Shown in pieces: positions 1 to 8,742 of a stretch of DNA of 64,000 bases. The notes beneath the pieces are model-generated. The model was not told the DNA's origin. It ran no database searches and was given only the letters and a program-made list of their open reading frames with translations. This DNA comes from an uncultured Oscillospiraceae bacterium (lineage in GTDB: Bacteria; Bacillota; Clostridia; Oscillospirales; Oscillospiraceae). The stretch is from the NCBI GenBank assembly GCA_910587395.1, contig CAJULJ010000006.1, forward strand, positions 17,421 to 81,420, read 5' to 3'. How positions within the stretch are numbered: position 1 is the first letter of the stretch; every line of letters starts with the position of its first letter. The position numbers and the translations under genes are program-made.

Positions 1-134
1 GCAGCCAGCCGCTCCTCCAGCTCCCGCACAAACGGGCCGCCGATGAACTGAGCCGAGGACAGAACGGATCGAATGTTGGCGTCGATTTCCGCCTGCAAAG
101 CGCGATATTGTGCGTTTAAATCAATAAATTGCAT
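1..134 (-). CDS. DegT/DnrJ/EryC1-family sugar aminotransferase, N-terminal part only
   Basis: Only the first 44 codons are inside the window; the gene continues past the left edge. The visible N-terminus (MQFIDLNAQYRAL, then a GGPFVRELEERLA stretch) is the typical opening of PLP-dependent sugar aminotransferases of the DegT/DnrJ/EryC1/StrS family, which place an amino group on a nucleotide-activated keto-sugar. The ATG at 134 lies two bases after the stop of the WbqC-like gene, so the two are probably translationally coupled. With a WbqC protein and a formyltransferase next door, an amino sugar that is later N-formylated is a reasonable guess. Catalytic lysine and substrate cannot be assessed. 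Confidence 0.75.
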   Translation of the reverse strand, partial: MQFIDLNAQYRALQAEIDANIRSVLSSAQFIGGPFVRELEERLA

Positions 135-136
135 CT

Positions 137-874
137 TTAGCCCTCTATATTCTCAAACTCACGACTATTTCTGACATTCTCCCAAAATAAATCTCGGGTC
201 TTTTTTATGCCGCAATTAAAAAGCATATCTAGCGCGGAGATGCCTGAAACGAACTCCGGCGCATTTGCCTGTGGATATACCGGATGCTGGAAATCCTGGA
301 ACACAATCTTTATCCTATTTTTTTCAAACGCTTCTCGATCCAAATACTGCACAGAGGCTCCGCGCCCGGCAACGTACAGGTCAGCATTCACATGGATGCA
401 TAGATCAAGAATCAAGTCGGATTTCTTGTTCGACCTGTCATATGAAACATCCTTTTGGTAAACCAACTGTGTCGGTATCTCCAAAAGTTCTTTCAGCATC
501 TGGATGCTCGAAACGGACCACTCGCATAATGTTCCCCAGTCAGCACAATAAAACTGCTGCAATATTGGCAGTATTTCCTCGTAAAATGGCGCTTTTCTGT
601 AATACTCCTGAAGCTGGGAAAGATTCTTTTTCTTCCAGCTGCTATCGTCTGAAATCAGAATCTCATTATAACGTTTTTCCCTGTGCCCCCGCTGATTTGC
701 GGCAACCGATATATACTCCACGCTGCCGCCGGGCCCCAAAACCCGATTTCGCGTCATTGGGGACCTTTTTTCCAGCTGCACCTCATCCAGCAGGACAAAC
801 AAATCCACCTTGGCCATTTTGTCAAAATATCCAATCCACGGGAAATAGTGCGGCTGTTGAATTGCAACCTTCAT
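137..874 (-). CDS. WbqC-like family protein
   Basis: A 245-residue protein with the WbqC family signature at the start (QPHYFPWIGYF, residues 7-17) and a mid-protein segment with conserved aromatic and acidic residues. WbqC proteins occur in O-antigen and flagellin glycosylation clusters beside DegT aminotransferases; their reaction is not firmly established, although an acyl- or amino-acid-transferring role is often assumed. It overlaps the end of the formyltransferase gene by four bases and sits two bases before the aminotransferase, so it is in the same transcript. Length is normal for the family and no damage is seen. Confidence 0.82.
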   Translation of the reverse strand: MKVAIQQPHYFPWIGYFDKMAKVDLFVLLDEVQLEKRSPMTRNRVLGPGGSVEYISVAANQRGHREKRYNEILISDDSSWKKKNLSQLQEYYRKAPFYEEILPILQQFYCADWGTLCEWSVSSIQMLKELLEIPTQLVYQKDVSYDRSNKKSDLILDLCIHVNADLYVAGRGASVQYLDREAFEKNRIKIVFQDFQHPVYPQANAPEFVSGISALDMLFNCGIKKTRDLFWENVRNSREFENIEG

Positions 875-1779
875 TGGTTCCTTATCCCTTCACGAATCTT
901 TTTTACAAAATCACTGTCATTTTCCTCTGTTGTTTTCAGCAAAAGGTCAGCATCCTTTCCATGGTAAACGACCGTACCTTCCCCATACTCAGTGGCAATT
1001 CCATGAACCCGGAACACCTTTTCCGAAGTAACAAGAACAGGCGCCGGCCATGGCGGACATTGCGCGCGCAACAAATTGTTGATTTCTTTTTTGGTCATAT
1101 CAGGATAAATAATCCCATCAAGCGGCGTTCTGGATTTCCAATAGCGCCCTGCATCCATATTTACAGAATAGGGCTGCACCCCGTTCTTCCCAGCTTCGTC
1201 CCACAGCTCTGAAAACAGCTCCAGGCCCTTTTTGCATACCTTTTGTGATAACTCTATTGTCGTATCATTTTCATGGATTGGTACTGTGCCTTGTTTTAAA
1301 ATAAGCCCATGATCAATTATTTTATCCATTACATGCCAAGTGACCCCGGCCTCTTGCTCTCCATTTACGATTGCCCATTGCAGCACATGATTCCCCCGAT
1401 ACTCCGGTATTTTTCCGCCATGCATATTCCATACGCCCCGGGGGAATATTTCCAACGTTTTCTCCTTCAAAATTTGGGAGTAATTCCATGAAAGCGCCAG
1501 GCCTGTTGATCTTTGGGCGATCCACAAATGAAACGCCTCCAACTCGTTCTCTGCCCTGGGATGCACTGTAAAATCGACAGAATTTGTGACGCAAAACTTT
1601 TGAATCTTTTCAACTTTTTCTGTTCCCAATCTATTTTCAGGGATGACCACACTACAAGCATTTCCTCTGTCTTTCAAGAAAAAATACAATTCCTTAAAGT
1701 TTTCCGTTGAAGTAAAGATCACAATTTTTTCAATATCATTTCGATAGACCCGCATCATATCACCATATCCCAACTGCAT
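871..1779 (-). CDS. Formyltransferase-family protein (methionyl-tRNA formyltransferase-like fold)
   Basis: 302 residues. The catalytic Asn-x-His and Asp of N10-formyltetrahydrofolate-dependent formyltransferases are visible as N118, H120 and D156, with the loop motif EYRG at 126-129. The context, a sugar cluster rather than def/fmt, points to N-formylation of an amino sugar rather than of initiator tRNA; the acceptor is unknown. The N-terminal 85 residues form a Rossmann-type half in which no classical folate motif stands out. The start is uncertain: the ATG at 1779 has a poor ribosome site, and a downstream ATG pair after GGTGAT (residues 8-9) is an alternative. It follows the deacetylase by three bases. 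Confidence 0.75.
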   Translation of the reverse strand: MQLGYGDMMRVYRNDIEKIVIFTSTENFKELYFFLKDRGNACSVVIPENRLGTEKVEKIQKFCVTNSVDFTVHPRAENELEAFHLWIAQRSTGLALSWNYSQILKEKTLEIFPRGVWNMHGGKIPEYRGNHVLQWAIVNGEQEAGVTWHVMDKIIDHGLILKQGTVPIHENDTTIELSQKVCKKGLELFSELWDEAGKNGVQPYSVNMDAGRYWKSRTPLDGIIYPDMTKKEINNLLRAQCPPWPAPVLVTSEKVFRVHGIATEYGEGTVVYHGKDADLLLKTTEENDSDFVKKIREGIRNQ

Positions 1780-1782
1780 TTA

Positions 1783-2547
1783 TTACAGGGATGCCCAACA
1801 CCCTGGCGGCGTCATCTCAGGGCAGATCTCGCTCACCGGTAAGATTTCTTCCATATTAGAAATATTCTCTTTCATCTCATAATACCGCTCTCTATTTGCC
1901 GAGCAAATAAAACCGCCCACCGATTCGGAAATCGTTTCCTCGTGTTCACGATACCAAAACGCATGCGTCAAGATGTGCAGATGGTCATACATCCCGGAGC
2001 GAATGATATCCAAAACAGGCTCCCGCCAGTGTCTGCGGCTGTCAGACAGGTATTTGAATTCACGGAAAAATGTTTTTCCATAGGAGTTTACGATACCGGG
2101 AATTTGCAGGTCCGCTTCCAGCGCCGCTCGAGAGGGCCGGTGCATGGAAACTGTGGATACCTGGGTATCCAAAAGCGTGGACAGAAACCCACACTCTTGG
2201 AGGATGTATTTCACCATAACACCTTCCCCGGCGTTATCATAAGCTGTCTCGTCAAAATGCAGGCCGATCTCATGTCCCAGGGCCTGAATCTCTTTGAGCA
2301 TTGACCGGGATTTTGCGGATGCGGCATTATAGAAATTGCTGGTCAGGAGGACAAAATAGGTGGATTGAACGCCATTCTTTTCTTCCAATCGGGCCATTTC
2401 CAGGGCCGCCTCAATGCTCATATCGATGTCATGCCTGAGGATTGCACAGCGGGTACCGGCGTAATTGTCATGATAGCCGCAAATTTGGTATCCCTGCTCT
2501 TTTAAGAACTGTAGCAGCATCCTATAATCTTGATATGTAAATTTCAC
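1783..2547 (-). CDS. Polysaccharide deacetylase-like (NodB-fold) protein
   Basis: 254 residues without a signal peptide, so it acts in the cytoplasm. RHDID (38-42) carries the catalytic/metal Asp pair of NodB-type deacetylases, and HEIGLHFD (92-99) supplies the metal histidines. These enzymes remove N- or O-acetyl groups from sugars. Followed at once by a formyltransferase, it could free an amine that is then formylated, or exchange acyl groups on a flagellin glycan; that is inference. The start is GTG at 2547, preceded by a strong GGAGAGG ribosome site. The C-terminus (TPPGCWASL) is not typical of the family. Confidence 0.72.
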   Translation of the reverse strand: MKFTYQDYRMLLQFLKEQGYQICGYHDNYAGTRCAILRHDIDMSIEAALEMARLEEKNGVQSTYFVLLTSNFYNAASAKSRSMLKEIQALGHEIGLHFDETAYDNAGEGVMVKYILQECGFLSTLLDTQVSTVSMHRPSRAALEADLQIPGIVNSYGKTFFREFKYLSDSRRHWREPVLDIIRSGMYDHLHILTHAFWYREHEETISESVGGFICSANRERYYEMKENISNMEEILPVSEICPEMTPPGCWASL

Positions 2548-2605
2548 TGTTACCTCTCCTCAATTTGCATAGAACACTCAGCATCCGGCCGGTCTCAGCG
2601 TCTTG

Positions 2606-3862
2606 TCACTCTGTTCTCTGTAGACACAAAATCCGGTTTCCGCCACACTCCCAGCATTCTCCGCATAATTTTGGCTTTTCATGATTAGACAAGGCGGTGC
2701 GCATATCATTCAAAACCTTGTCATGATAAAATACATCTATCAATTGATCTTTCTTCACATTGCCGATATAGTATCCTTCATCATTTTTAATTACATACCC
2801 ACACGGACAAGATATGATGTCTCCGTTCGCATATACAAAAATAGACCAGAATGGATTTTTGCAGACCGGCAATTTGGGAGACACCCTTGCATTGACAATT
2901 TTAGTGCCCGGAACATGCTCTACATATGGTACTACAACCCCATTAACATGTCCTGCAAATGGGAATTCCTTTTTACGCCACTCACAACTCCGCTTCAAAT
3001 AATCATCCACCTCGTTGGGAGAATCAATATTGATGGAAGCCGGCAAGACAACGTGTCCTGTTATAATCAACTTCGCCGCCTCTCCAAGGATGTCGTGTGC
3101 TCTGTTAACATTTTCACGAATTACGTCGAACCGTTCACCCTTTCTCCAATATTCGCAGTCATCCGGCGATGCCCCGTCTATCGAAATCCTGATTGAAAGC
3201 TTTGGAACCGGAAGCTGTTTCAATTTTGCAGCATTCTCCGGCGTTAAAAGCATCCCGTTCGTATAAATCACACACTCTTCAATCGTTCCACATGCGTTCA
3301 AAACCCGAGTAGCAAACTCCTCCCAACGGGGATGCAACAGTGTTTCTCCGTCCCCAACCAGATACAGAAACCGAAATGAATCAATGGATTTGATCTGGCG
3401 AAGCACTTCATTCAGAGTATCTTCACTCATAAATTCTTGATGAAAGTGGTACTCGCTGTGTTCGCTGTGGTACAAACAATACTGGCATTTGGAATTGCAC
3501 AGACTGGAAAATCCCAGCTGCAAAATGGTTAACGACACCTCACACCCCGGATATCGGAACATCAGCTTGTTTGGGTCGCCGGAAACAGCATTGATTTCGC
3601 CCTTTTGCAATACGTACACCCGATTGCCATCTATATACGCCTGATCTAAACCGCGAATGATTTCTAAATAATAATTACTTGCCACCACAATTGCGGCTTC
3701 CTGCGGAATTTTGGCAGGCGGAATTACTTCAATCCCGTCTATCGCCGTCCCCCAGGACTCAGGATGATTACTTGTGTAGGCGACAACGTCAAACTGCTCA
3801 TAGATCTTGCTTTTGTATTTCTTTGCAGTTCCGCCGCAGCCAAATACAACCGCTTTTTTCAT
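2606..3862 (-). CDS. Radical SAM protein with SPASM-like C-terminus and N-terminal Rossmann-like module
   Basis: 418 residues. Residues 1-85 form a small nucleotide-binding-like module (KKAVVFGCGGTAKKY, then DGIEVIPPA) that also opens the next gene's product. The radical SAM cluster motif CNSKCQYC (C122, C126, C129) follows, and a C-terminal set of cysteines (near CPCG and CGECWECGG) suggests auxiliary iron-sulfur clusters of SPASM type. Such enzymes do radical chemistry on sugars, peptides or proteins; the substrate is unknown. It lies 27 bases after the glycosyltransferase in the same run of genes, so a step in making or modifying the flagellin glycan is likely. Confidence 0.82.
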   Translation of the reverse strand: MKKAVVFGCGGTAKKYKSKIYEQFDVVAYTSNHPESWGTAIDGIEVIPPAKIPQEAAIVVASNYYLEIIRGLDQAYIDGNRVYVLQKGEINAVSGDPNKLMFRYPGCEVSLTILQLGFSSLCNSKCQYCLYHSEHSEYHFHQEFMSEDTLNEVLRQIKSIDSFRFLYLVGDGETLLHPRWEEFATRVLNACGTIEECVIYTNGMLLTPENAAKLKQLPVPKLSIRISIDGASPDDCEYWRKGERFDVIRENVNRAHDILGEAAKLIITGHVVLPASINIDSPNEVDDYLKRSCEWRKKEFPFAGHVNGVVVPYVEHVPGTKIVNARVSPKLPVCKNPFWSIFVYANGDIISCPCGYVIKNDEGYYIGNVKKDQLIDVFYHDKVLNDMRTALSNHEKPKLCGECWECGGNRILCLQRTE

Positions 3863-3889
3863 AAAGGCTCCTCCACACAGTGAATCATG

Positions 3890-5290
3890 TTACACTTTTT
3901 TATAAAACTCCAAAATCCGTTCAACATTCGCATCCATTGTAAATCCATGCGTATCGCAAAAATCCATAGGAATGAAGATCTTTTGATAGGCGCGCAGTCT
4001 CGCGACCGCATCATCGCTCTCCCAGTCCAGCGTACCCCCGCATTGGTTCGCTTCAATTATCTCAGCATACGTTTTCACATTTGTCGCCACCGGCAGTCCC
4101 GCCGCCAAATACTCGTACACTTTATTTGCCGACGCAATTTCCGCGTAGAATATATCCTCCCAAGGTACGCAGATGAGTCCCACATCATATTGCGTCATCC
4201 TTGTAATCAGCTCACGGCCGCTGCAATTTCCCTCATAATGAATATTTTCATATTCGTCATCCAGCTGCCTCAAATAATCCGGCGCCCTGTGAGAATAGAT
4301 GTGAACATGCACACCCAACTGCGCAAGCTGTACAAAAATCGGCTCATAAAATCTACGCGGCATGTTCTTCGCATGCTCTCTGCTCACCAGCGCCCCTTCA
4401 TATACGCAATGGATCGCGCCGTCTGACGCGCTGAGCTTGGGCAGCCGCTCTGTCCGCCCAAATGCGGACAGAGGATAATTGCCTACTACCAGTGTCCGCT
4501 CCTTCTTTATGCCATAACTTCGGGCCATGATCTCACGTATTTGCTCTGTGGGATAGATCACTCCAGCCGCCTGCCTGTTTGCAATGAGTTCCATCCCCAT
4601 CTCCGCCAGAGAAACTCTTTTTTTGTGAAGCGTAGCCACATCATGACAGTCATGTATCACCTTTTTATTGCTATGGAGCAAAATGTTCACGAGAATATCC
4701 GGTGTATTGGAACAATGAATCACGTCAAACTCGCTCTCGTTGACAAAATCAAGCAGGTCTGCATAGGTCCAAATGGGGTACTCCTTGCAAAAAGCTCGTT
4801 CTCCCGCGTCGGACGGACCGGTTGTATGGGCTGAGTATGTGAGGACTCCCTTTTCCTTCAGTGCCTCGGCAATTTTATCTGTTCTTGTGCATGGCATATT
4901 CTGCACAAACAGCACGGCAAACTTTTCCTTATTTGGCTTCCGGTACGCCTCTGGGCGGCTTATGGCCGCTGGATATAGTACGCTCTCCTCCAACACGTAG
5001 CTCAAATGATCGAGGTTGTTGCAAATATAATAGGATAAAGCCAGATCATCTAACTGCTTGGCAATATCAAGATAATGCTCATCATTTGCAATCACAATCG
5101 CCGCGTTTGTGTCCTCTGCCAGCTTTTTCAGTTCAGCCGGCGGAACGATGCCGATATGATTTCTCTGTGCCCCCCACAGATTGGGGTCGTTATCTGAATA
5201 GGCGATCACATCATGATCCAGCGACAGCTTCTTATACAATCTTGTTCCCCGGTCGCCTGCGCCAAATATAATGCATTTTTTTCTGTCCAT
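3890..5290 (-). CDS. GT4-like glycosyltransferase fused to N-terminal Rossmann-like module
   Basis: 466 residues. The first about 95 residues (KKCIIFGAGDRGTRLYKKL, then IGIVPPAEL) repeat the module seen in the radical SAM neighbour. From about residue 120 the protein looks like a GT-B glycosyltransferase, with VIHCSNTPDIL, a mid-protein GVIYPTEQ region and a C-terminal donor-site-like segment containing EYLAAGLPVA. It probably transfers a sugar to the flagellin glycan in the cytoplasm. The start has the MDRKK opening next to AsnB, with a 15-base gap. Donor and acceptor are unknown. Confidence 0.75.
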   Translation of the reverse strand: MDRKKCIIFGAGDRGTRLYKKLSLDHDVIAYSDNDPNLWGAQRNHIGIVPPAELKKLAEDTNAAIVIANDEHYLDIAKQLDDLALSYYICNNLDHLSYVLEESVLYPAAISRPEAYRKPNKEKFAVLFVQNMPCTRTDKIAEALKEKGVLTYSAHTTGPSDAGERAFCKEYPIWTYADLLDFVNESEFDVIHCSNTPDILVNILLHSNKKVIHDCHDVATLHKKRVSLAEMGMELIANRQAAGVIYPTEQIREIMARSYGIKKERTLVVGNYPLSAFGRTERLPKLSASDGAIHCVYEGALVSREHAKNMPRRFYEPIFVQLAQLGVHVHIYSHRAPDYLRQLDDEYENIHYEGNCSGRELITRMTQYDVGLICVPWEDIFYAEIASANKVYEYLAAGLPVATNVKTYAEIIEANQCGGTLDWESDDAVARLRAYQKIFIPMDFCDTHGFTMDANVERILEFYKKV

Positions 5291-5305
5291 TGTGCGGCTC
5301 CTCCC

Positions 5306-7219
5306 TTATCCAGGTATTTTGTCAAAATTACAGGTCCTCAGCCAAAGCTCCAGCACAAGATATCGAAACAGGATCAATTCCGTATTTGCTTTACCGCTCA
5401 TATGTGCTGTGTAACGGGCTTCTATCGTTTCAAGCGGGACCATATTCCGTTCTGCAAACGAGAAGATGATCTCTCGGAACTCGTCTTTTTCCTCTGACTC
5501 CTTCAGCCAGCGGAAAAATGGGGCAGGATAACCCATTTTGCTGCGGCGCCGCCGGACCTTGACCGGCAGATATTCCCTCAGCGCCTTGCGAACAATCCAT
5601 TTCTGCCAGATCCCCTTGACTTTATAGGAGGAATCCAGCGCAAGCGCGAATTCCACAATGCGGTAATCCAAAAACGGCATTCGCACCTCAACCGAAAAAT
5701 TCATCGAATTGCCATCCTCGTTGTGACATAGATGAGGGATAAATGTGATCAGCAGTGAATTCAGGCACCATTGTGTGATCTCATCGTCGCTTTGGCGGCC
5801 GACAGACAGAGTGGGCTGATCCTGTATCAGCGCAGAAAAAGATTTTGTGAACGGCAGACGTCCTCTCCATTGCGCATTGCGCTCAGCTTTTTCCTTCTTG
5901 ACGCGTCTCACCCAATCCGTGTAAAAGTCTATTCCCAACACCCGAATGCCCAATTCCGTAGACAGCTGTGAAATATCCAAAAAACTGTTTTCGCTGATGA
6001 CATTCTGGAGGATTTTGACCATTGAAGCCCGCGAAGCGGTTTTGGCCTGCCTCCGCAGCGCCAGCTTCAGCGCTCCGCCATAACCGCAAAACAGCTCATC
6101 CGCCCCCTGTCCGTCCAGCACCACTTTGACTTGCTGTCCAACTCGTTCAAAAACACGATACTGCGAATATAACGAAGCTCCTCCGGCCGGTCCATCATGA
6201 TTTTTGTTGATTTCTTGAAACGCCTCAACAAATGGCACCAATTTTTCATCCGGGAAAATCGGCACGGGTTTGGACCCTGTAAATCGATTGACTGAATCAA
6301 TAAAGTCCTTTTCATCGCAGGATTTATCTTCATAGCATGAAGAAAAGGTTCTCATTGTCACCCCATGGCGCTTTTTGCAGCAGCCAACAATCGCACTTGA
6401 ATCCAATCCGCCGGACAGGCAGGTCCCCACCTCCACATCCGCGCGAAGCCGGATCTTCACCGCGTCGTCAAACAGCTCTTTGAATGTTGCAATCGGGTCT
6501 CTGCCGTCGATCCACTTCTTTTTGAACTGCTCGACATCCGGCTGCCAATATGGATTGACCTGAAGACTGTTGGTTTTTAAAGAATATATCCCATAAAACG
6601 CGGCTGGAAACTGTTTAATGTTTTCGTACCAGCTGCGCTCATCAATGTCCTCAGGTATACCGGATTTTAGAAATCGGTATACCTGGACCAGATCCGGAAT
6701 ATTTTCCTCCGACTCCGCCGCAATGATCGCCTTCGGTTCAGAAGCGAACATGAACAGGTCTTTGCGGTCCAGTATATAAAGCGGCTTTACCGCGAACCTG
6801 TCCCGTGATATAAAAAGCTCCTGCTGTGACCGGTCAAACATCACAAATGCCCACATTCCATTGAAGCGCTCCAAACAATCCACGCCCCATCTGCGGTACG
6901 CCTCTATGATCACTTCCGTATCTGTGTCATTGGCAAATACGGCTCCACATGCGCTTAGCTCTTCTTTCAGCTCTTTGTAGTTGTAAATCTCACCATTGAA
7001 TGTAATCACAAACCGGCCGTCTGTACTCTCCATAGGCTGCCTGCCGTCTTCAGACAGGTCTATAATAGACAAGCGCCTATGCCCCAAGGCCACATTGCCC
7101 TCACAAAGCTGTCCTTCAGCGTCAGGTCCTCTGTGCGCAACCGCATCCGTCATCCTTTTCAGCTTCTGAACATCAGCGTCCTCGCCATTTTTATTTATAA
7201 ACCCAGCAATTCCGCACAT
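5306..7219 (-). CDS. asnB: Asparagine synthase (glutamine-hydrolysing)-type amidotransferase
   Basis: 637 residues from the chosen start. The start at 7219 exposes the catalytic cysteine as residue 2 (MCGIAGFINKNG) and has a GGAAAGGA ribosome site; the reading frame extends 17 codons further but would bury the nucleophile. The N-terminal glutaminase half shows AHRGPDA and FNGEIYNY; the synthetase half has the ATP PP-loop SGGLDSSAIVG. Members inside glycan clusters amidate sugar carboxylates rather than aspartate, which fits here but is inference. The gene begins inside the end of the upstream unidentified gene (25-base overlap). Confidence 0.88.
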   Translation of the reverse strand: MCGIAGFINKNGEDADVQKLKRMTDAVAHRGPDAEGQLCEGNVALGHRRLSIIDLSEDGRQPMESTDGRFVITFNGEIYNYKELKEELSACGAVFANDTDTEVIIEAYRRWGVDCLERFNGMWAFVMFDRSQQELFISRDRFAVKPLYILDRKDLFMFASEPKAIIAAESEENIPDLVQVYRFLKSGIPEDIDERSWYENIKQFPAAFYGIYSLKTNSLQVNPYWQPDVEQFKKKWIDGRDPIATFKELFDDAVKIRLRADVEVGTCLSGGLDSSAIVGCCKKRHGVTMRTFSSCYEDKSCDEKDFIDSVNRFTGSKPVPIFPDEKLVPFVEAFQEINKNHDGPAGGASLYSQYRVFERVGQQVKVVLDGQGADELFCGYGGALKLALRRQAKTASRASMVKILQNVISENSFLDISQLSTELGIRVLGIDFYTDWVRRVKKEKAERNAQWRGRLPFTKSFSALIQDQPTLSVGRQSDDEITQWCLNSLLITFIPHLCHNEDGNSMNFSVEVRMPFLDYRIVEFALALDSSYKVKGIWQKWIVRKALREYLPVKVRRRRSKMGYPAPFFRWLKESEEKDEFREIIFSFAERNMVPLETIEARYTAHMSGKANTELILFRYLVLELWLRTCNFDKIPG

Positions 7220-7683
7220 TGAATATAAATCCTTTCCACAAACAATTCGATCGGTCTGATCATAGAGCAAAAACCATACAGCAATCTAACAGCGCATCGC
7301 TCCAAAATCCGCCCAACCCCATTTGGTACATAAATCACTTCTCTGTGTCCAATCGAATTGTAAAAAATCAGCGTTCCATTGAAGCGCAGCCCATCGATTG
7401 TCTCAATTACTTTGTCAAATCCAACAAAAGCCGGCCCCTCGGATACCATAACCGCAGCGTCAAATTGTTCATTTTTAAGCGGCTCCAGCTCCGCTATCGA
7501 GTCGTCGCAAAATCGTTTCCCTTTCAATCGAATCAATTCGGCACTCCCGATATCCTCCGATTCCTTCAGCACGCGCCCCACATCCGATGGAACAACAACC
7601 GTAATATCGTTCCCCTGCTGAAACTCCCGTAAGCACTTCAGCACGATCTCCGCCTGCGCCTGCGCACAGATCAGCAGCTTCAT
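7195..7683 (-). CDS. Unidentified protein of the glycan cluster
   Basis: 162 residues; not recognised. It opens with a beta-strand-like MKLLICAQAQAEIV and has alternating strand/helix character (DITVVVPSDV, DAAVMVSEGPAF) suggesting a Rossmann-like or glycosyltransferase-N-domain fold. It ends in a hydrophobic amphipathic helix (RLLYGFCSMIRPIELFVERI) that could touch the membrane or a partner. The ATG at 7683 is preferred over one five codons upstream because GGAGGG lies seven bases before it. Its end overlaps the asnB start by 25 bases, so a linked function with AsnB is plausible. Confidence 0.6.
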   Translation of the reverse strand: MKLLICAQAQAEIVLKCLREFQQGNDITVVVPSDVGRVLKESEDIGSAELIRLKGKRFCDDSIAELEPLKNEQFDAAVMVSEGPAFVGFDKVIETIDGLRFNGTLIFYNSIGHREVIYVPNGVGRILERCAVRLLYGFCSMIRPIELFVERIYIQCAELLGL

Positions 7684-7746
7684 TCCATCACCCTCCATCG
7701 CTTTTGGCTCCCGCGGTATTCTGCTTCATGCAGGACAGCCGCAAAC

Positions 7747-8742
7747 TTATCCCGTGACAACCACCTTACAATACGGCTCCGACTTGTCCCGCATGACGGC
7801 CAGTCCCCTCTCCAGCCGCTCCCTCTCCAGGACGTGGGAAACAATCTTCTCAACCTGCAGCTTTCCCTCCGACACCAACCGCGCCGTCTCCGCCCAGTCG
7901 CTGTTCCCCCCGCCATAGGAGGAATTCCATGTTCCAATCAGCGTCAGCTGCTTGCGCAGGATGCTCCAATACAGATCCTGGGACAGAGTCCTCGCCCCGT
8001 CCGGATTCCCCATCAGAACCACCCTGCCGCCGGGCGCGGCCAGCGCCAGGCTCTCCTCCAGAGCCTCCGCGCTTCCCACCGCCTCAATCACGCAGCCGCA
8101 GCCGCCATCTGTACCAGTAAAATACTCCAAGCCGCAGCGCTGAACCAATTCCCGTTTTTCCTCACTCCGGCCCTTGACGGCCACCTGACCCGCGCCATAG
8201 ATTTTCGCCCACTGTCCGGCCATCAGGCCGATGGCCCCCGTACCGACGACGCACACGGCATCTCCCGGCTTGACGCTCGCCCGTTTCACCGCGTGAAGCG
8301 CCACTGCCGCGGGCTCCAGCAGCGCCCCCTGGATATTCCCCACCGCATCCGGGAGCTCGATCAAATTCCACACTGGAACCGCCACAAATTCCGCAAAGCC
8401 CCCGTCCCGCCGGGAGCCGATGTAATCATAGTGCGAGCAAGTCTCATATTCACCCTTTTGACATGAGGGACACTGCCTGCAGGGGATCAGAGGGAATACG
8501 CCCACCCGTTTTCCAATCCACGAACGGTCTCCCTCGTCCGCCACCTGTTCCACCCGGCCGCAGAACTCATGACCGGGGATGGTGGGAAAATGATAGGTCC
8601 CCTTTTCAAAAATCCGCGGGATGTCTGAGCTGCATATCCCGGCGGCCAGCACCCGCACCACGGCCCAGCCCGGCCACGGTTCCGGCATCGGCACGTCTTC
8701 ATACCGCAGATCCCCCACCCCGTGGAGCACATACGCCTTCAT
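7747..8742 (-). CDS. Zinc-dependent medium-chain dehydrogenase, TarJ-like
   Basis: 331 residues of the medium-chain dehydrogenase family. The catalytic zinc site is visible as C37 and the GHEF motif at 57-60; the structural zinc cysteines are C88, C91, C94 and C102; the dinucleotide loop is VVGTGAIGLMAG. It overlaps the next cytidylyltransferase gene by four bases. A dehydrogenase paired with an IspD-like cytidylyltransferase is the arrangement of TarJ-TarI, which reduce ribulose 5-phosphate to ribitol 5-phosphate and activate it as CDP-ribitol. With a pentulose epimerase just upstream, a CDP-pentitol product is likely; which isomer cannot be told. Confidence 0.75.
   Translation of the reverse strand: MKAYVLHGVGDLRYEDVPMPEPWPGWAVVRVLAAGICSSDIPRIFEKGTYHFPTIPGHEFCGRVEQVADEGDRSWIGKRVGVFPLIPCRQCPSCQKGEYETCSHYDYIGSRRDGGFAEFVAVPVWNLIELPDAVGNIQGALLEPAAVALHAVKRASVKPGDAVCVVGTGAIGLMAGQWAKIYGAGQVAVKGRSEEKRELVQRCGLEYFTGTDGGCGCVIEAVGSAEALEESLALAAPGGRVVLMGNPDGARTLSQDLYWSILRKQLTLIGTWNSSYGGGNSDWAETARLVSEGKLQVEKIVSHVLERERLERGLAVMRDKSEPYCKVVVTG

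Noticed and set aside
7220..7270. AsnB start 17 codons upstream (7270)
   Set aside because: It would place the catalytic cysteine at residue 19; the ATG at 7219 makes it residue 2 and has a good ribosome site.
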